In this document: positions 1-9,578 of the stretch, in pieces
Numbering within the stretch: position 1 is the first letter of the stretch
Layout of the letters: every line of letters begins with the position of its first letter
IMG/VR virus record: IMGVR_UViG_3300043446_003177
Location: 1-64,000 of that record
DNA from: a virus
Length of the DNA stretch: 64,000 bases
Reading direction: 5' to 3' (one strand)
Translations under genes and position numbers: made by a program
Notes under the pieces: generated by a model
What the model was told of the DNA's origin: nothing
Database searches by the model: none
The model's input: the letters and a program-made list of their open reading frames with translations, nothing else

Positions 1-3000
1 ATTATGGTCCATTACTAGGTCCATATACTAATATTGATATTTCTGGTGCAGCTTCTGCTGAAGTATTTGTTGCAAATCCACCAGAAGATATTGCTCTAGG
101 TACATTCTCTGGTGTCCTTGTAGAGAAGAAGGTTGCTGTAGAAGTTGGTTCTGGAACTATTACTCTAAGTGGTGATGCTATTACTTCTCGTGAGGGAGAA
201 ATAATATTTACAACTTCTGGAACCATTGATGTTTCTGGATCACTCATTGAGAACAGAAGATCCGTTGAAATTGGTAGAGGAACATTATCTGCCCTTTCTG
301 GATCTGCAGAATCTAAGGGATCTAATCCACCAGAAGATACTGCTCTAGGAACATTCTCTGGTGTCCTTGTAGAGAAGAGAACTGCATCTGAAGTTGGTAT
401 CGGAACCATCAGTATTTCTGGTTCTGTTGTAGATAACAGAGTTGCTTCTAATGTTGGTCTTGGAACCATTAATGTTTCTGGATCACTCATTGAGAATAGA
501 AGATCCGTTGAAGTTGGAATTGGAACTCTATCAGGACTCTCTGGTTCTGCAGAATCCAAGACTATTTCATATAACGAATCATCCATCGCAGTAGATGGTG
601 ACTATGGATTTATAGGTTCTGTTGTAACTGAGTTTGCTGATTATGGTACTCTTGGATCTGTTTTAGAAGCAACTGATTATGGAATTTTAACATCACCTAA
701 GACTCCATTTGGTCTCTTTACTATTTCTATTGATAAAGTTGAGAAGAAGATATACAACTACAATGAGTTCTCCATAGTCTTCTATGATGGAACAGAAGAT
801 TATGGTTCTATTGGTGTCTCTACTTCTTATGAAAACAATGGTTCTATTATTGATTATGCTCCATATGATGACTTTGGAACTATTTCTGGGCTTAGAAATG
901 AGACTGTAAATCCATTTGGAACCATTAATGTTTCTGGTTCTTCAGAAATAGACTTTATTGGGGCTAAGATTCATGAAGGTTCTGGAACCATTAATATTTC
1001 TGGATCTGGTGTTGAGAAGAGAATAAGTTATAATGTTGGTTTAGGTACACTTTCTGCCCTTTCTGGTTCTTCAGAATCTAAGGGATCTAATCCACCAGAA
1101 GATACTGCTTTAGGAACATTCTCGGGCGTACTTCGTGAGAAGAAAACTGCATCCGAAGTCGGTCTTGGAACCATTAGTATTTCTGGTTCCGTATCTGACT
1201 TCTTTATTGAATCTCAAGTACATCGTGGATCCGGAACCATTAATGTTTCTGGATCTCTCAATGAAAACAGAAGATCTGTTGAAGTTGGATTCGGTACATT
1301 AACAGCACTTTCTGGATCTGCATCTGTTCTTGGAGTAAATCCGCCAGAAGACACTGCTCTAGGAACATTCTCTGGAACTAATGTTGAAAAGATAACTTAC
1401 AATTATAATGAGACTTCTAATCTTTATGTTGTAGAAATTATTGAACCTTATGGATCAATTAATGATCCTGTTACTGATTCAGAAAACTATGGAGCAATAT
1501 TAGATGCTTCTACTTTAACTGATAGTTATGGATATTTGTCTGATGGTACGAACATAGCTGCATTTGGAACCATTAATATTTCTGGTGCTTCTGATATTAA
1601 TTTTATTACACTTAGAACCCATGAAAGTTCTGGAACTATTAATGCTTCCGGATTACTTGATGAAAGAAGAACCTTTAGTTACATCTCATCTCCATATGAT
1701 GATTATGGATTCATAATTAACACAACAGATTATGATGAAAATTATGGATTGATAATCAACTCTACTTCTTACATTGATTATGGTCCATTACTAGGTCCAT
1801 ATACTAATATTGATATTTCTGGTGCAGCTTCTGCTGAAGTATTTGTTGCAAATCCACCAGAAGATATTGCTCTAGGTACATTCTCTGGTGTCCTTGTAGA
1901 GAAAATTACAGCATCTGAAGTCGGTCTTGGAACTATTACTCTAAGTGGTAATGCTATTACTTCTCGTGAGGGAGAAATAATATTTACAACTTCTGGAACC
2001 ATCAATGTTTCTGGATCTCTTGTTGAAAACAGAAGATCGGTTGAAATTGGTAGAGGAACATTATCAGCACTTTCTGGTTCTGCAGTTGCTTTTGGTGCAA
2101 ATCCAAGAGAAGATACTGCTTTAGGAACATTCTCAGGTGTACTTCGTGAGAAGAGAACTGCATCCGAAGTTGGTCTTGGAACTATTACTCTAAGTGGTAG
2201 TGTTTTTGATTCTAGAATTATTTCTAATGTTGGTCTTGGAACCATTAGTGTTTCTGGATCACTCATTGAAAACAGAAGAGTATCCGAAGTTGGAATTGGA
2301 ACTCTATCAGGACTTTCTGGTTCTGCAGAATCTAAGACTATTTCTTATAATGAATCTTCTGTTGCTGTAGATGGTGACTATGGATTCATTGGATCACCAG
2401 TAACAGAATTTGCTGATTATGGTAGTCTTGGAACTGTTCTAGAAGCCAGTGATTATGGAATCTTAACATCACCTAAGACTCCATTTGGTCTCTTTACTAT
2501 TTCTGTTGATAGAATAGAGAAGAAGATATACAACTACAACCAATTCTCCATAGTCTTCTATGATGGAACAGAAGACTATGGTTCTATTGGGGTCTCTACT
2601 TCTTATGAAGATAATGGTTCTATTGTAGATCTTGCTTCATATGATGACTTTGGAACCATTGTTGGTCTTAGAAATGAGACTGTAAATCCATTTGGAACGA
2701 TTAGCATCTCTGGTAATGTAGAAGAAACCTTTATTGGGGCAAAAGTTCAAGAAGGTTCTGGAACCATTAATATTTCCGGATCACTCATTGAGAACAGAAG
2801 ATCCTCCGAAGTTGGATTCGGTACATTAACAGCACTTTCTGGATCTGCAGTTGCATTTGGTGCAAATCCAAGAGAAGATACTGCTTTAGGAACATTCTCC
2901 GGTGTACTTCGTGAGAAGAGAACTGCATCCGAAGTTGGTCTTGGAACTATTACTCTAAGTGGTAATGTACTTGATGCATTTATAGAATCTCAAGTACATC

Positions 3001-3700
3001 GTGGATCCGGAACCATTAATGTTTCTGGATCTCTCAATGAAAACAGAAGATCTGTTGAAGTTGGATTCGGTACATTAACAGCACTTTCTGGATCTGCAGT
3101 TGCATTTGGTGCAAACCCAAGTGAAGATACTGCTTTAGGAACATTCTCGGGTGTCCTTCTTGAGAAGAAATCTGCTGCAGAAGTTGGTCTTGGAACCATC
3201 ATCATTTCCGGATCTGCTGGTGAAGACTTTGTTGGACAACAAATTCATCAAGGTTCCGGAACCATTAATGTTTCTGGAGCACTTATACAATCCTTTACTC
3301 CAGCAACAGAAGTTGGATCTGGATCTATTTCTGCACTTTCTGGTTCTGCAGAAGTATTTGGTGCAAACCCAGAAGAAGATACACTATTTGGAACATTCTC
3401 TGGTGTACTTGTAGAGAGTACTACAGCATCTGAAATTGGTATTGGAACCATTAGAGTTTCTGGTGATGCTGGAACATCTCCACTACAACCTTTTGTTGGT
3501 CTTGGAACCATTAATACTTCTGGTTCTCTGAATGAAAATAAAACATTCAGTTACATCTCATCTCCATATGATGATTATGGATTCATCATTAACACAACAG
3601 ATTATGATGAGAATTATGGTCTCGTAGTCGATCCAACTTCTTATATTGATTATGGTCCATTACTAGGACCTTATACTAATATTGATATTTCTGGATCAGC
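1..3700 (+). repeat. Higher-order coding repeat, about 1.78 kb period
   Basis: Bases 1-1776 recur from 1777 onward at a constant offset of 1,776 bases (592 codons). Matching landmarks include GPLLGPYTNIDISG (3 and 1779), the SREGEIIFTTSGTI block (about 187 and 1963), the SPKTPFGLF block (about 695 and 2471) and the ESQVHRGSGT block (about 1210 and 2986). A third GPLLGPYTNIDISG copy begins near 3651, offset 1,872 from the second. Some stretches are nearly base-identical. This is repeat growth within one gene. Confidence 0.85.
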
Positions 3701-5816
3701 TATTACATCTGAGAATGATATTTTTGACCAGAATATTGGATCTGGTACGATAACTGTATCTGTAGATAAAGTTGAAAATAGAACATACAACTACAATGAG
3801 TTCTCAATAGTCTTCTACGATGGAACAGAAGACTATGGTTCTATTGGTATTTCCACCTCTTATGAGAACAATGGATTAATTATAGATCTTGCTCCATATG
3901 ATAACTTTGGAACCATTGCTGGTCTTAGAAACGAGACTGTAAGATCCTTTGGAACCATTAATGTTTCTGGAGGCATCAGAACTGATCTTCAGGTTTACAT
4001 ACCAAATTATCCTGGATCTGGAAGCATCAATATTTCTGGAGCACTTAAGCAATCCTTTACTCCAGCAACAGAAATTGGTTCTGGTACATTATCTGCACTT
4101 TCTGGATCTGCAGTTGCCTTTGGTGCAAACCCAGCAGAAGATACTGCTCTAGGTACATTCTCTGGTGTCCTTGTAGAGAAGAAAACTGCATCTGAAGTTG
4201 GTATCGGAACCATCAGTATTTCTGGTACATCTGATAATGCTAATGGTTATGTTTATGTTGGAACAGGAACAGCGTTCGGTATAGATGGTCTTTCAGAATC
4301 CTTTACATCTAATAATGAGTCTACTACTCTCATTAATATTTCTGGATCTGCTATTGATGTATTTAATTCTGTTTATACTAAGGAGGGATCTGGATCTGTT
4401 AATGCTTCTGGATTAGTAACTGAGTCTAAATCTCAAGTTTATATTGGATCTGGGTTATTATTTAATGTTACTGGATATCCAGAATATATTGGTAAAGGAG
4501 ACAATCTATGGGTTGGATCTGGAAGTATTTCAATTATTTCTGGATCTGCTGTTGTCTTTGGTGCAAATCCAGCAGAAGATACTGCTTTAGGAGTATTCTC
4601 TGGTTCAGCTCAGACCAAACTCAATTCTCTTTATGTTGAGTCTGGTATTGGAACAATTACCGTATCTGCTGGATTCACCACAGATCGTCAAGTATATGTT
4701 CCATTACATACTGGAAGTGGACAACTATCTGTACTGGATGGATCTGCTGAGACATATGGTCCAAGTCCAGATGAAGACGCCACACTCTTTAATCTTTCTG
4801 GTGTTGGTAAAGAATCATTTACACCAGCAACGGCAATTGGATTTGGTACAATCTTTACTTTATCTGGTTCTTCAGAATCCTTTGGTGCAAATCCACCAGA
4901 AGATACTGCACTTGGACTTTTCTCTGGTGCATCAGAAAACAGATTTATTGCTGTCTATACCCAGATTGGTATTGGTACGATTAATGTTTCTGGAGGTATT
5001 AGAACTGACCTTCAGGTTTATGTACCAAATTATCCTGGTTCTGGAAGCATTCAGATTTCTGGATCACGTAAAGAATCCTTTACACCAGCAACCGCAATTG
5101 GATTTGGTACAATCTTTACTCTTGTCGGATCGTCCGAATCCTTTGGTGCAAATCCACCAGAAGACACTGCACTTGGAGTTTTCTCAGGAACTAATATCGA
5201 GAAGAGAATCTATGCATTTGGTGGATCTGAGATTGTATCAATTTCTGGTTCTTCTTCCAGTAAGAAAGTATTCTCTTATGATGGAGCAGGATCATTCTCT
5301 GCACTGTCTGGATCTGCAGAATCTGCCCAATTCAACCCACCAGAAGATACTGTACTTGTAACATTATCTGGATCTGCTTCTGCCCCAACAACGAGAGTAC
5401 ATGTTGGAGCAGGATCATTTTCTGCACTATCTGGATCTGCAGAATCTGTTGGGTTTAATCCAACAGAAGATACTGCTCTATTCACTATTTCTGGATCCTC
5501 AGTTGATCGCTTTATTTCTAGATTCACAGAAGTTGGATCTGGAACGATACAAATATCTGGATCCAATGAACAAAACGTACAAGTTTATGTTCCAGCATAT
5601 CCTGGAAGTGGAAGTATTTCTATACTTTCTGGATCTGCAGAAGTATTCGGAGCAAATCCTGCAGAGGATATCGCACTCTTCAATATTTTTGGATCTGGTA
5701 GAGAGTCATTCACTCCAGCAACATACATTTCCTCAGGAATTGCTACTATTTCTGGGGTTGGAATTGCAGTTACAATTCCATTTGTTCCTGGATTTGTATT
5801 TGTACAGATCATTTAA
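1..5816 (+). CDS. Giant repetitive virion fibre-like protein (5' end outside window)
   Basis: The frame is open from base 3 to the stop at 5814-5816, giving 1,937 visible residues; the true start lies left of the window. There is no ATG, GTG or TTG in frame before the TTG at 1536, which sits in mid-repeat and is not a start. The protein is built of roughly 20-residue repeats with cores such as GSGTINISGS, GLGTITLSG and ALSGSA, alternating with ANPPEDTALGTFSG blocks and Tyr/Asp-rich blocks (DDYGFIINTTDYDENYG). I found no Met and no Cys in the visible part. Such Gly/Ser/Thr/Ile beta repeats suit an extended virion fibre, and downstream genes are also fibre-like. No domain gives a precise role. 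It is followed by a T4-late-like box and the next fibre gene. Confidence 0.8.
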   Translation, partial: YGPLLGPYTNIDISGAASAEVFVANPPEDIALGTFSGVLVEKKVAVEVGSGTITLSGDAITSREGEIIFTTSGTIDVSGSLIENRRSVEIGRGTLSALSGSAESKGSNPPEDTALGTFSGVLVEKRTASEVGIGTISISGSVVDNRVASNVGLGTINVSGSLIENRRSVEVGIGTLSGLSGSAESKTISYNESSIAVDGDYGFIGSVVTEFADYGTLGSVLEATDYGILTSPKTPFGLFTISIDKVEKKIYNYNEFSIVFYDGTEDYGSIGVSTSYENNGSIIDYAPYDDFGTISGLRNETVNPFGTINVSGSSEIDFIGAKIHEGSGTINISGSGVEKRISYNVGLGTLSALSGSSESKGSNPPEDTALGTFSGVLREKKTASEVGLGTISISGSVSDFFIESQVHRGSGTINVSGSLNENRRSVEVGFGTLTALSGSASVLGVNPPEDTALGTFSGTNVEKITYNYNETSNLYVVEIIEPYGSINDPVTDSENYGAILDASTLTDSYGYLSDGTNIAAFGTINISGASDINFITLRTHESSGTINASGLLDERRTFSYISSPYDDYGFIINTTDYDENYGLIINSTSYIDYGPLLGPYTNIDISGAASAEVFVANPPEDIALGTFSGVLVEKITASEVGLGTITLSGNAITSREGEIIFTTSGTINVSGSLVENRRSVEIGRGTLSALSGSAVAFGANPREDTALGTFSGVLREKRTASEVGLGTITLSGSVFDSRIISNVGLGTISVSGSLIENRRVSEVGIGTLSGLSGSAESKTISYNESSVAVDGDYGFIGSPVTEFADYGSLGTVLEASDYGILTSPKTPFGLFTISVDRIEKKIYNYNQFSIVFYDGTEDYGSIGVSTSYEDNGSIVDLASYDDFGTIVGLRNETVNPFGTISISGNVEETFIGAKVQEGSGTINISGSLIENRRSSEVGFGTLTALSGSAVAFGANPREDTALGTFSGVLREKRTASEVGLGTITLSGNVLDAFIESQVHRGSGTINVSGSLNENRRSVEVGFGTLTALSGSAVAFGANPSEDTALGTFSGVLLEKKSAAEVGLGTIIISGSAGEDFVGQQIHQGSGTINVSGALIQSFTPATEVGSGSISALSGSAEVFGANPEEDTLFGTFSGVLVESTTASEIGIGTIRVSGDAGTSPLQPFVGLGTINTSGSLNENKTFSYISSPYDDYGFIINTTDYDENYGLVVDPTSYIDYGPLLGPYTNIDISGSAITSENDIFDQNIGSGTITVSVDKVENRTYNYNEFSIVFYDGTEDYGSIGISTSYENNGLIIDLAPYDNFGTIAGLRNETVRSFGTINVSGGIRTDLQVYIPNYPGSGSINISGALKQSFTPATEIGSGTLSALSGSAVAFGANPAEDTALGTFSGVLVEKKTASEVGIGTISISGTSDNANGYVYVGTGTAFGIDGLSESFTSNNESTTLINISGSAIDVFNSVYTKEGSGSVNASGLVTESKSQVYIGSGLLFNVTGYPEYIGKGDNLWVGSGSISIISGSAVVFGANPAEDTALGVFSGSAQTKLNSLYVESGIGTITVSAGFTTDRQVYVPLHTGSGQLSVLDGSAETYGPSPDEDATLFNLSGVGKESFTPATAIGFGTIFTLSGSSESFGANPPEDTALGLFSGASENRFIAVYTQIGIGTINVSGGIRTDLQVYVPNYPGSGSIQISGSRKESFTPATAIGFGTIFTLVGSSESFGANPPEDTALGVFSGTNIEKRIYAFGGSEIVSISGSSSSKKVFSYDGAGSFSALSGSAESAQFNPPEDTVLVTLSGSASAPTTRVHVGAGSFSALSGSAESVGFNPTEDTALFTISGSSVDRFISRFTEVGSGTIQISGSNEQNVQVYVPAYPGSGSISILSGSAEVFGANPAEDIALFNIFGSGRESFTPATYISSGIATISGVGIAVTIPFVPGFVFVQII

Positions 5817-5838
5817 TGATTTGAACAGTTTTTACAGT

Positions 5839-5846
5839 TATAAATA
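5839..5846 (+). promoter_or_regulatory. T4-late-type promoter box
   Basis: An exact TATAAATA lies 31 bases before the ATG at 5877 and just after the giant fibre stop. It matches the T4 late promoter consensus, used by the gp55/gp33/clamp system. Confidence 0.65.
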
Positions 5847-5876
5847 TAATTAACAAGAAATTAATCGCTTAAAATA

Positions 5877-7829
5877 ATGACGAAAGGCGTACAGTTTAGA
5901 AGAGGAAACACTTCTCAGCATGATTTATTTTCTGGTGCAGAGGGTGAAATCACTGTAGATACAGATAAGAAAATTGCTGTTGTTCAAGATGGTGCTAAAG
6001 CTGGCGGATACCCACTAGTTGGAACTGGAGTCACGCAAACTTTATCGAATAAAGAATTTTCTGGTGTTACTACATTTACAAATTCTGATAATACTTCAAC
6101 AGTTAGTATTGGTATTGGAACAACATCTGGTGTTGCACTGAAAATTACTCACACTGGTTCAGGTAATGCTTTTGTAGTTGAAGATGTTAGTCCAGATTCA
6201 ACTCCTTTTGTAATTGATGCAACTGGTAATGTTGGTATTGGAACAACGATTCCAAACTATGAGTTATCTGTTCTTGGAACAGGAGTTACTGCGACAACTC
6301 CTGGTCTCGCTGGGGTAATTGCTGAATTTGTTGGGTATACAACTACATATACTCAATTTAATTTAAGAAATACAGAAGGTATTAGTACTACAGCATCTGC
6401 CGACTTTATTGTAACTGCAGATATTGGAACCGATACTACTAATTATATTGACTTAGGAGTTAATAACGGTAGTTTTGCACAAAGCGACAGTTGGAGTATT
6501 AATGGTGCATTAGATGGATATTTATATTCTCAGACTGGCGGGCTTGCTATTGGTGTTGCTGCAAATACTGGTAATAAGAGATTATCTTTATTTGCTGGAG
6601 GACTTTCCGCATCAAGTGAAAGAGTAGCAATTACGACCACTGGTGTTGGTATAGGTACAACTAATCCAGTAGCTCAATTGCAAATTGGGTCGTTACTTAC
6701 AAACCCAAATGCTGGATTTGGTTCTTTTGCTATTGTTGATAGCTTTGGAAGAATTGGTATTGGAACCACAAATCTTACACAAAATGGTGCTATTATTCAA
6801 GTTGGAGCGGCTGATACAACTTCTATATTCATTTTAGATAATAATGGTGAGGTTGGTATTGGAACCAGTCGCCCATCGGCAAAATTACATATTGCTTTAT
6901 CTCGTTTTACTCCTGGTGGTATTGCTGGTATATTCTCAGGTTCAACAACTGCTGATGTAGTTCAAATTTCCAATCTTGGAGCATCTGGAAATGCCCTAAG
7001 AGTTGGTGTTGGATCTACTGCAGTACCTACTTTGCTTGTCGCTGCAAATAGTATTACAACCTCGCCTGGTACTGTTGGTGTTGGTTCTGTTGGATTCGGA
7101 ACCGCTGTACCAAACTCTCTAGTTGATATTTACGGAAGCGTTAACGTAACTGATGGGGCTGGTGGTATTGGTATTGTTACTGCAAATATGTTCAGGATAA
7201 AACAATATCCTGCGAGTGGTGGTTATACTTCTGCAGTTGGTCTTGGATCAACAGGATCTATACATCATACCTTTGAAGGATTATTAGTATTCTCATCTGG
7301 TGTTGGTACTCACGGTAAGAATCTTATACCAACAGAAACTTTCCACAGACTTGCAGCAGATAGAACTACATTTGCCTCTGCTTCGGCTGCTAACGCATTT
7401 TTTGGTGCTGCAACTCCACTTGCTCCTAGTGGTCTTTATGAAATTAATTATGATATCTATTACAGCAGAAGCACTACTGGAATTACCACATTTAGAATCA
7501 CTAATACAGCAGCCAATGCTGCAATTGTTTCATTAGATGCTACCTCAACTTCTGGTATTAGCACAATTGGTCAAGTTGGTATTGTTCAGATGGTAGCACA
7601 TGCACCAACTACAATGAGTGCAACCAACCCTGGATTAGGATTTAGTTTCTCAAATGGTACTAATAACTTTGCTAGAATCAGAGTTGTCGCTGCGAATACT
7701 AACAGTACAACTAATTTAAGACTAGATGTTCAAAGTTCAGGTGGAACGTTAACTCCTCTCCAAAATAGTATGTGGAAGTGCAGATACCTTGGGGATATTT
7801 CTACACTCGGCATTGGATTAACTGCATAA
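5877..7829 (+). CDS. Tail fibre-like protein with Mtd-type N-terminal domain
   Basis: 650 residues. Residues 1-50 (VQFRRGNTSQHDLFSGAEGE, then DTDKKIAVVQDG) closely resemble the N-terminal domain of the Bordetella phage major tropism determinant, which anchors the protein on the virion. The middle has VGIGTT repeats typical of trimeric phage fibre shafts (NVGIGTTIPNYELSVLG, GVGIGTTNPVAQLQIG). The last 170 or so residues form a globular beta-rich tip with no recognised family. The same N-terminal domain opens the next two genes, so these are probably alternative or stacked components sharing an attachment site. Probably a late gene. Confidence 0.75.
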   Translation: MTKGVQFRRGNTSQHDLFSGAEGEITVDTDKKIAVVQDGAKAGGYPLVGTGVTQTLSNKEFSGVTTFTNSDNTSTVSIGIGTTSGVALKITHTGSGNAFVVEDVSPDSTPFVIDATGNVGIGTTIPNYELSVLGTGVTATTPGLAGVIAEFVGYTTTYTQFNLRNTEGISTTASADFIVTADIGTDTTNYIDLGVNNGSFAQSDSWSINGALDGYLYSQTGGLAIGVAANTGNKRLSLFAGGLSASSERVAITTTGVGIGTTNPVAQLQIGSLLTNPNAGFGSFAIVDSFGRIGIGTTNLTQNGAIIQVGAADTTSIFILDNNGEVGIGTSRPSAKLHIALSRFTPGGIAGIFSGSTTADVVQISNLGASGNALRVGVGSTAVPTLLVAANSITTSPGTVGVGSVGFGTAVPNSLVDIYGSVNVTDGAGGIGIVTANMFRIKQYPASGGYTSAVGLGSTGSIHHTFEGLLVFSSGVGTHGKNLIPTETFHRLAADRTTFASASAANAFFGAATPLAPSGLYEINYDIYYSRSTTGITTFRITNTAANAAIVSLDATSTSGISTIGQVGIVQMVAHAPTTMSATNPGLGFSFSNGTNNFARIRVVAANTNSTTNLRLDVQSSGGTLTPLQNSMWKCRYLGDISTLGIGLTA

Positions 7830-7859
7830 TTTTGATACTTAATTTTTGGGTGTTACTTA

Positions 7860-9311
7860 ATGGCTAAGCAGGTAAGGTTTCGTGCAGGGAGCAGCGCCGA
7901 TCATAGTAATTTTACTGGCGCTGCTTCTGAAGTTACAGTAGATAGCGATAAAAAAGTTCTTATTGTTCATGATGGAAGCAAACAAGGTGGGTACGAACTT
8001 GTCGGTACTGCTGTAACTCAAACCTTATCAAATAAACAATTTACTGGTGTTACAACATTTACTGGAAATGTAAGTTTAGGAACCACAAATCCAGTAGGTC
8101 AATTACAAGTTTCATCTGGTCCAGTTATTATAGGTGCAGCAACTTCTACAGGAACAGCATCACAGAGACTTCAAGTCACTGGTGGTGCTTATATTTCTGG
8201 TTCTGTTGGTATAGGAACCACAAATCCAACAAGTGCCCTTACAGTAAAAGGAAATACTTCTCTTGAAACTTTAAATGTTTCTGGTATTTCTACTTTTTCT
8301 AATACTATTAGATTCCAGAGCAGTGCTACCTTTAGCGATTTTGCTAGAGTTAAATTTGGAGATGGTGAAGATTTAGAGATAGTTCACGATGGAGATAATT
8401 CTTCTATTTATAATAGTACTGGAAGATTAGATATATCATCAAATAATGGTATATATTTATATAATACTGGACAATCTTATATAAAATGTCTTCCTACTAA
8501 TTTTTCTGTAGAACTTTATTATAATAATTCTAAGAAGTTTCAAACACTTGGAACTGGTGTAACAGTCACTGGAACTACCTTCACAAATCAGTTAAGTGTT
8601 TCTGGTGGTGGATACTTCAGTGGTAATGTTGGTATTGGAACAACAATTGCAACCGAAGCATTATCAGTTCTTCCTAAATTGCAGATACTTAATAATTCAA
8701 ATGCGGACGGTAGAATTATTCTGAGAGCAAAACCAGGAAATTCTTATCGTTGGAATATTGATAATGATGGTAGTACAAATGACTTAAGATTTTTCAGAGA
8801 GGATGATGCCGATGCTGCAAATGGAACAGTACCACTATCAATTACTCCGACAGGAAATGCAACTCTATCTGGTAATCTAAATGCTGCTGGAAATTATTTT
8901 GTAAAAATTGCAAGAACATCCAATCAAACTATAACTTCTGGTGCTGATACATTAATTGGATTTTCTACGGTTACTGATAGTAATGGTTGGTTTAATGCAT
9001 CAAATAATCGTATCACTCCAACTGTTGCTGGAAATTATTATATAAGTGCTATGGTAAACTGGGCAGCAGGTTCAGCAACAAATGTTGTTCAATCAAATAT
9101 TCAAATAAGAAAAACAGGAACTACGATTGCACTATCTCAAATTGGAATACAAACGCACCCATATACAATGAATGTTTGTGCTATTGCAACTCTGAATGGT
9201 AGTACCGATTATATTGAATTTACTGCTTATACTGGAAACCCAACAAGTCAAGTTGTTAGTGGAGATGCTACTGGAACTTTAACAAAATTAGAACTATTTA
9301 AACTTAATTGA
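7860..9311 (+). CDS. Tail fibre-like protein, Mtd-type N-terminus and C1q-like tip
   Basis: 483 residues. The N-terminus (VRFRAGSSADHSNFTGAASE, then TVDSDKKVLIVHDG) is the same Mtd-like anchor as in the preceding gene, followed by VGIGTTNPTSALTVKG shaft repeats. Residues about 345-483 resemble a C1q/TNF-type jelly-roll trimer: TPTVAGNYYISAMVNWAAG, then alternating beta strands ending GTLTKLELFKLN. This suggests a trimeric receptor-binding tip. It begins 30 bases after the previous stop. Domain calls are by pattern only. Confidence 0.75.
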   Translation: MAKQVRFRAGSSADHSNFTGAASEVTVDSDKKVLIVHDGSKQGGYELVGTAVTQTLSNKQFTGVTTFTGNVSLGTTNPVGQLQVSSGPVIIGAATSTGTASQRLQVTGGAYISGSVGIGTTNPTSALTVKGNTSLETLNVSGISTFSNTIRFQSSATFSDFARVKFGDGEDLEIVHDGDNSSIYNSTGRLDISSNNGIYLYNTGQSYIKCLPTNFSVELYYNNSKKFQTLGTGVTVTGTTFTNQLSVSGGGYFSGNVGIGTTIATEALSVLPKLQILNNSNADGRIILRAKPGNSYRWNIDNDGSTNDLRFFREDDADAANGTVPLSITPTGNATLSGNLNAAGNYFVKIARTSNQTITSGADTLIGFSTVTDSNGWFNASNNRITPTVAGNYYISAMVNWAAGSATNVVQSNIQIRKTGTTIALSQIGIQTHPYTMNVCAIATLNGSTDYIEFTAYTGNPTSQVVSGDATGTLTKLELFKLN

Positions 9312-9315
9312 TACT

Positions 9316-9323
9316 AATAAATA
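9316..9323 (+). promoter_or_regulatory. Late-type promoter box
   Basis: AATAAATA lies 25 bases before the ATG at 9348. It differs from the T4 late consensus only in its first base. Confidence 0.45.
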
Positions 9324-9347
9324 ATAGTATAAAAAAGCTTTAGATTC

Positions 9348-9536
9348 ATGGCTAAGCAAGTACAGTTAAGAAGGGGTACAACTGCTCAACATGCAACTTT
9401 TACTGGTGCTGAGGGAGAAGTAACTTATGATACTGAAAAAAAAGTTTTAATTGCTCATGATGGTCAAACACAAGCTGGATATGAATTAACTCGCAAGGTA
9501 CAATCTATTGCTTTTGCAATTGCTCTTGGTAGTTGA
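9348..9536 (+). CDS. Short protein consisting only of the Mtd-type anchor domain
   Basis: 62 residues. VQLRRGTTAQHATFTGAEGE followed by DTEKKVLIAHDG is very close to the Bordetella phage Mtd N-terminus and to the starts of the two preceding genes, but the protein ends at IALGS with no shaft or tip. It has its own late-type box and start codon. It may be a free adaptor or cap that occupies the attachment site, or a fibre gene that lost its distal part. The following gene does not continue its frame. Confidence 0.7.
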   Translation: MAKQVQLRRGTTAQHATFTGAEGEVTYDTEKKVLIAHDGQTQAGYELTRKVQSIAFAIALGS

Positions 9537-9539
9537 ATT

Positions 9540-9547
9540 CATAAATA
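9540..9547 (+). promoter_or_regulatory. Late-type promoter box
   Basis: CATAAATA lies 32 bases before the ATG at 9579, between the short anchor gene and the large structural gene. Confidence 0.45.
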
Positions 9548-9578
9548 CTAGTAATAAAAGTAAGAGAAGTTATCGCTA

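Noticed and set aside
1536-1538. TTG as the start of a 1,426-aa protein
   Set aside because: The frame is open to the left edge and continues the same repeats upstream, so this codon is an internal leucine.
2-2266. Antisense ORFs opposite the giant fibre gene (2-586 and 1778-2266)
   Set aside because: They are mirror translations of the repeated plus-strand codons; the same product appears twice because the DNA repeats.
1-5816. CRISPR-like direct repeats
   Set aside because: The repeats are in one coding frame, vary in a protein-like way, and have no uniform repeat-spacer spacing.
5877-9536. Diversity-generating retroelement linked to the Mtd-like genes
   Set aside because: Only the Mtd N-terminal domain is shared. 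I see no reverse transcriptase gene, template repeat or lectin-type variable domain in the window.
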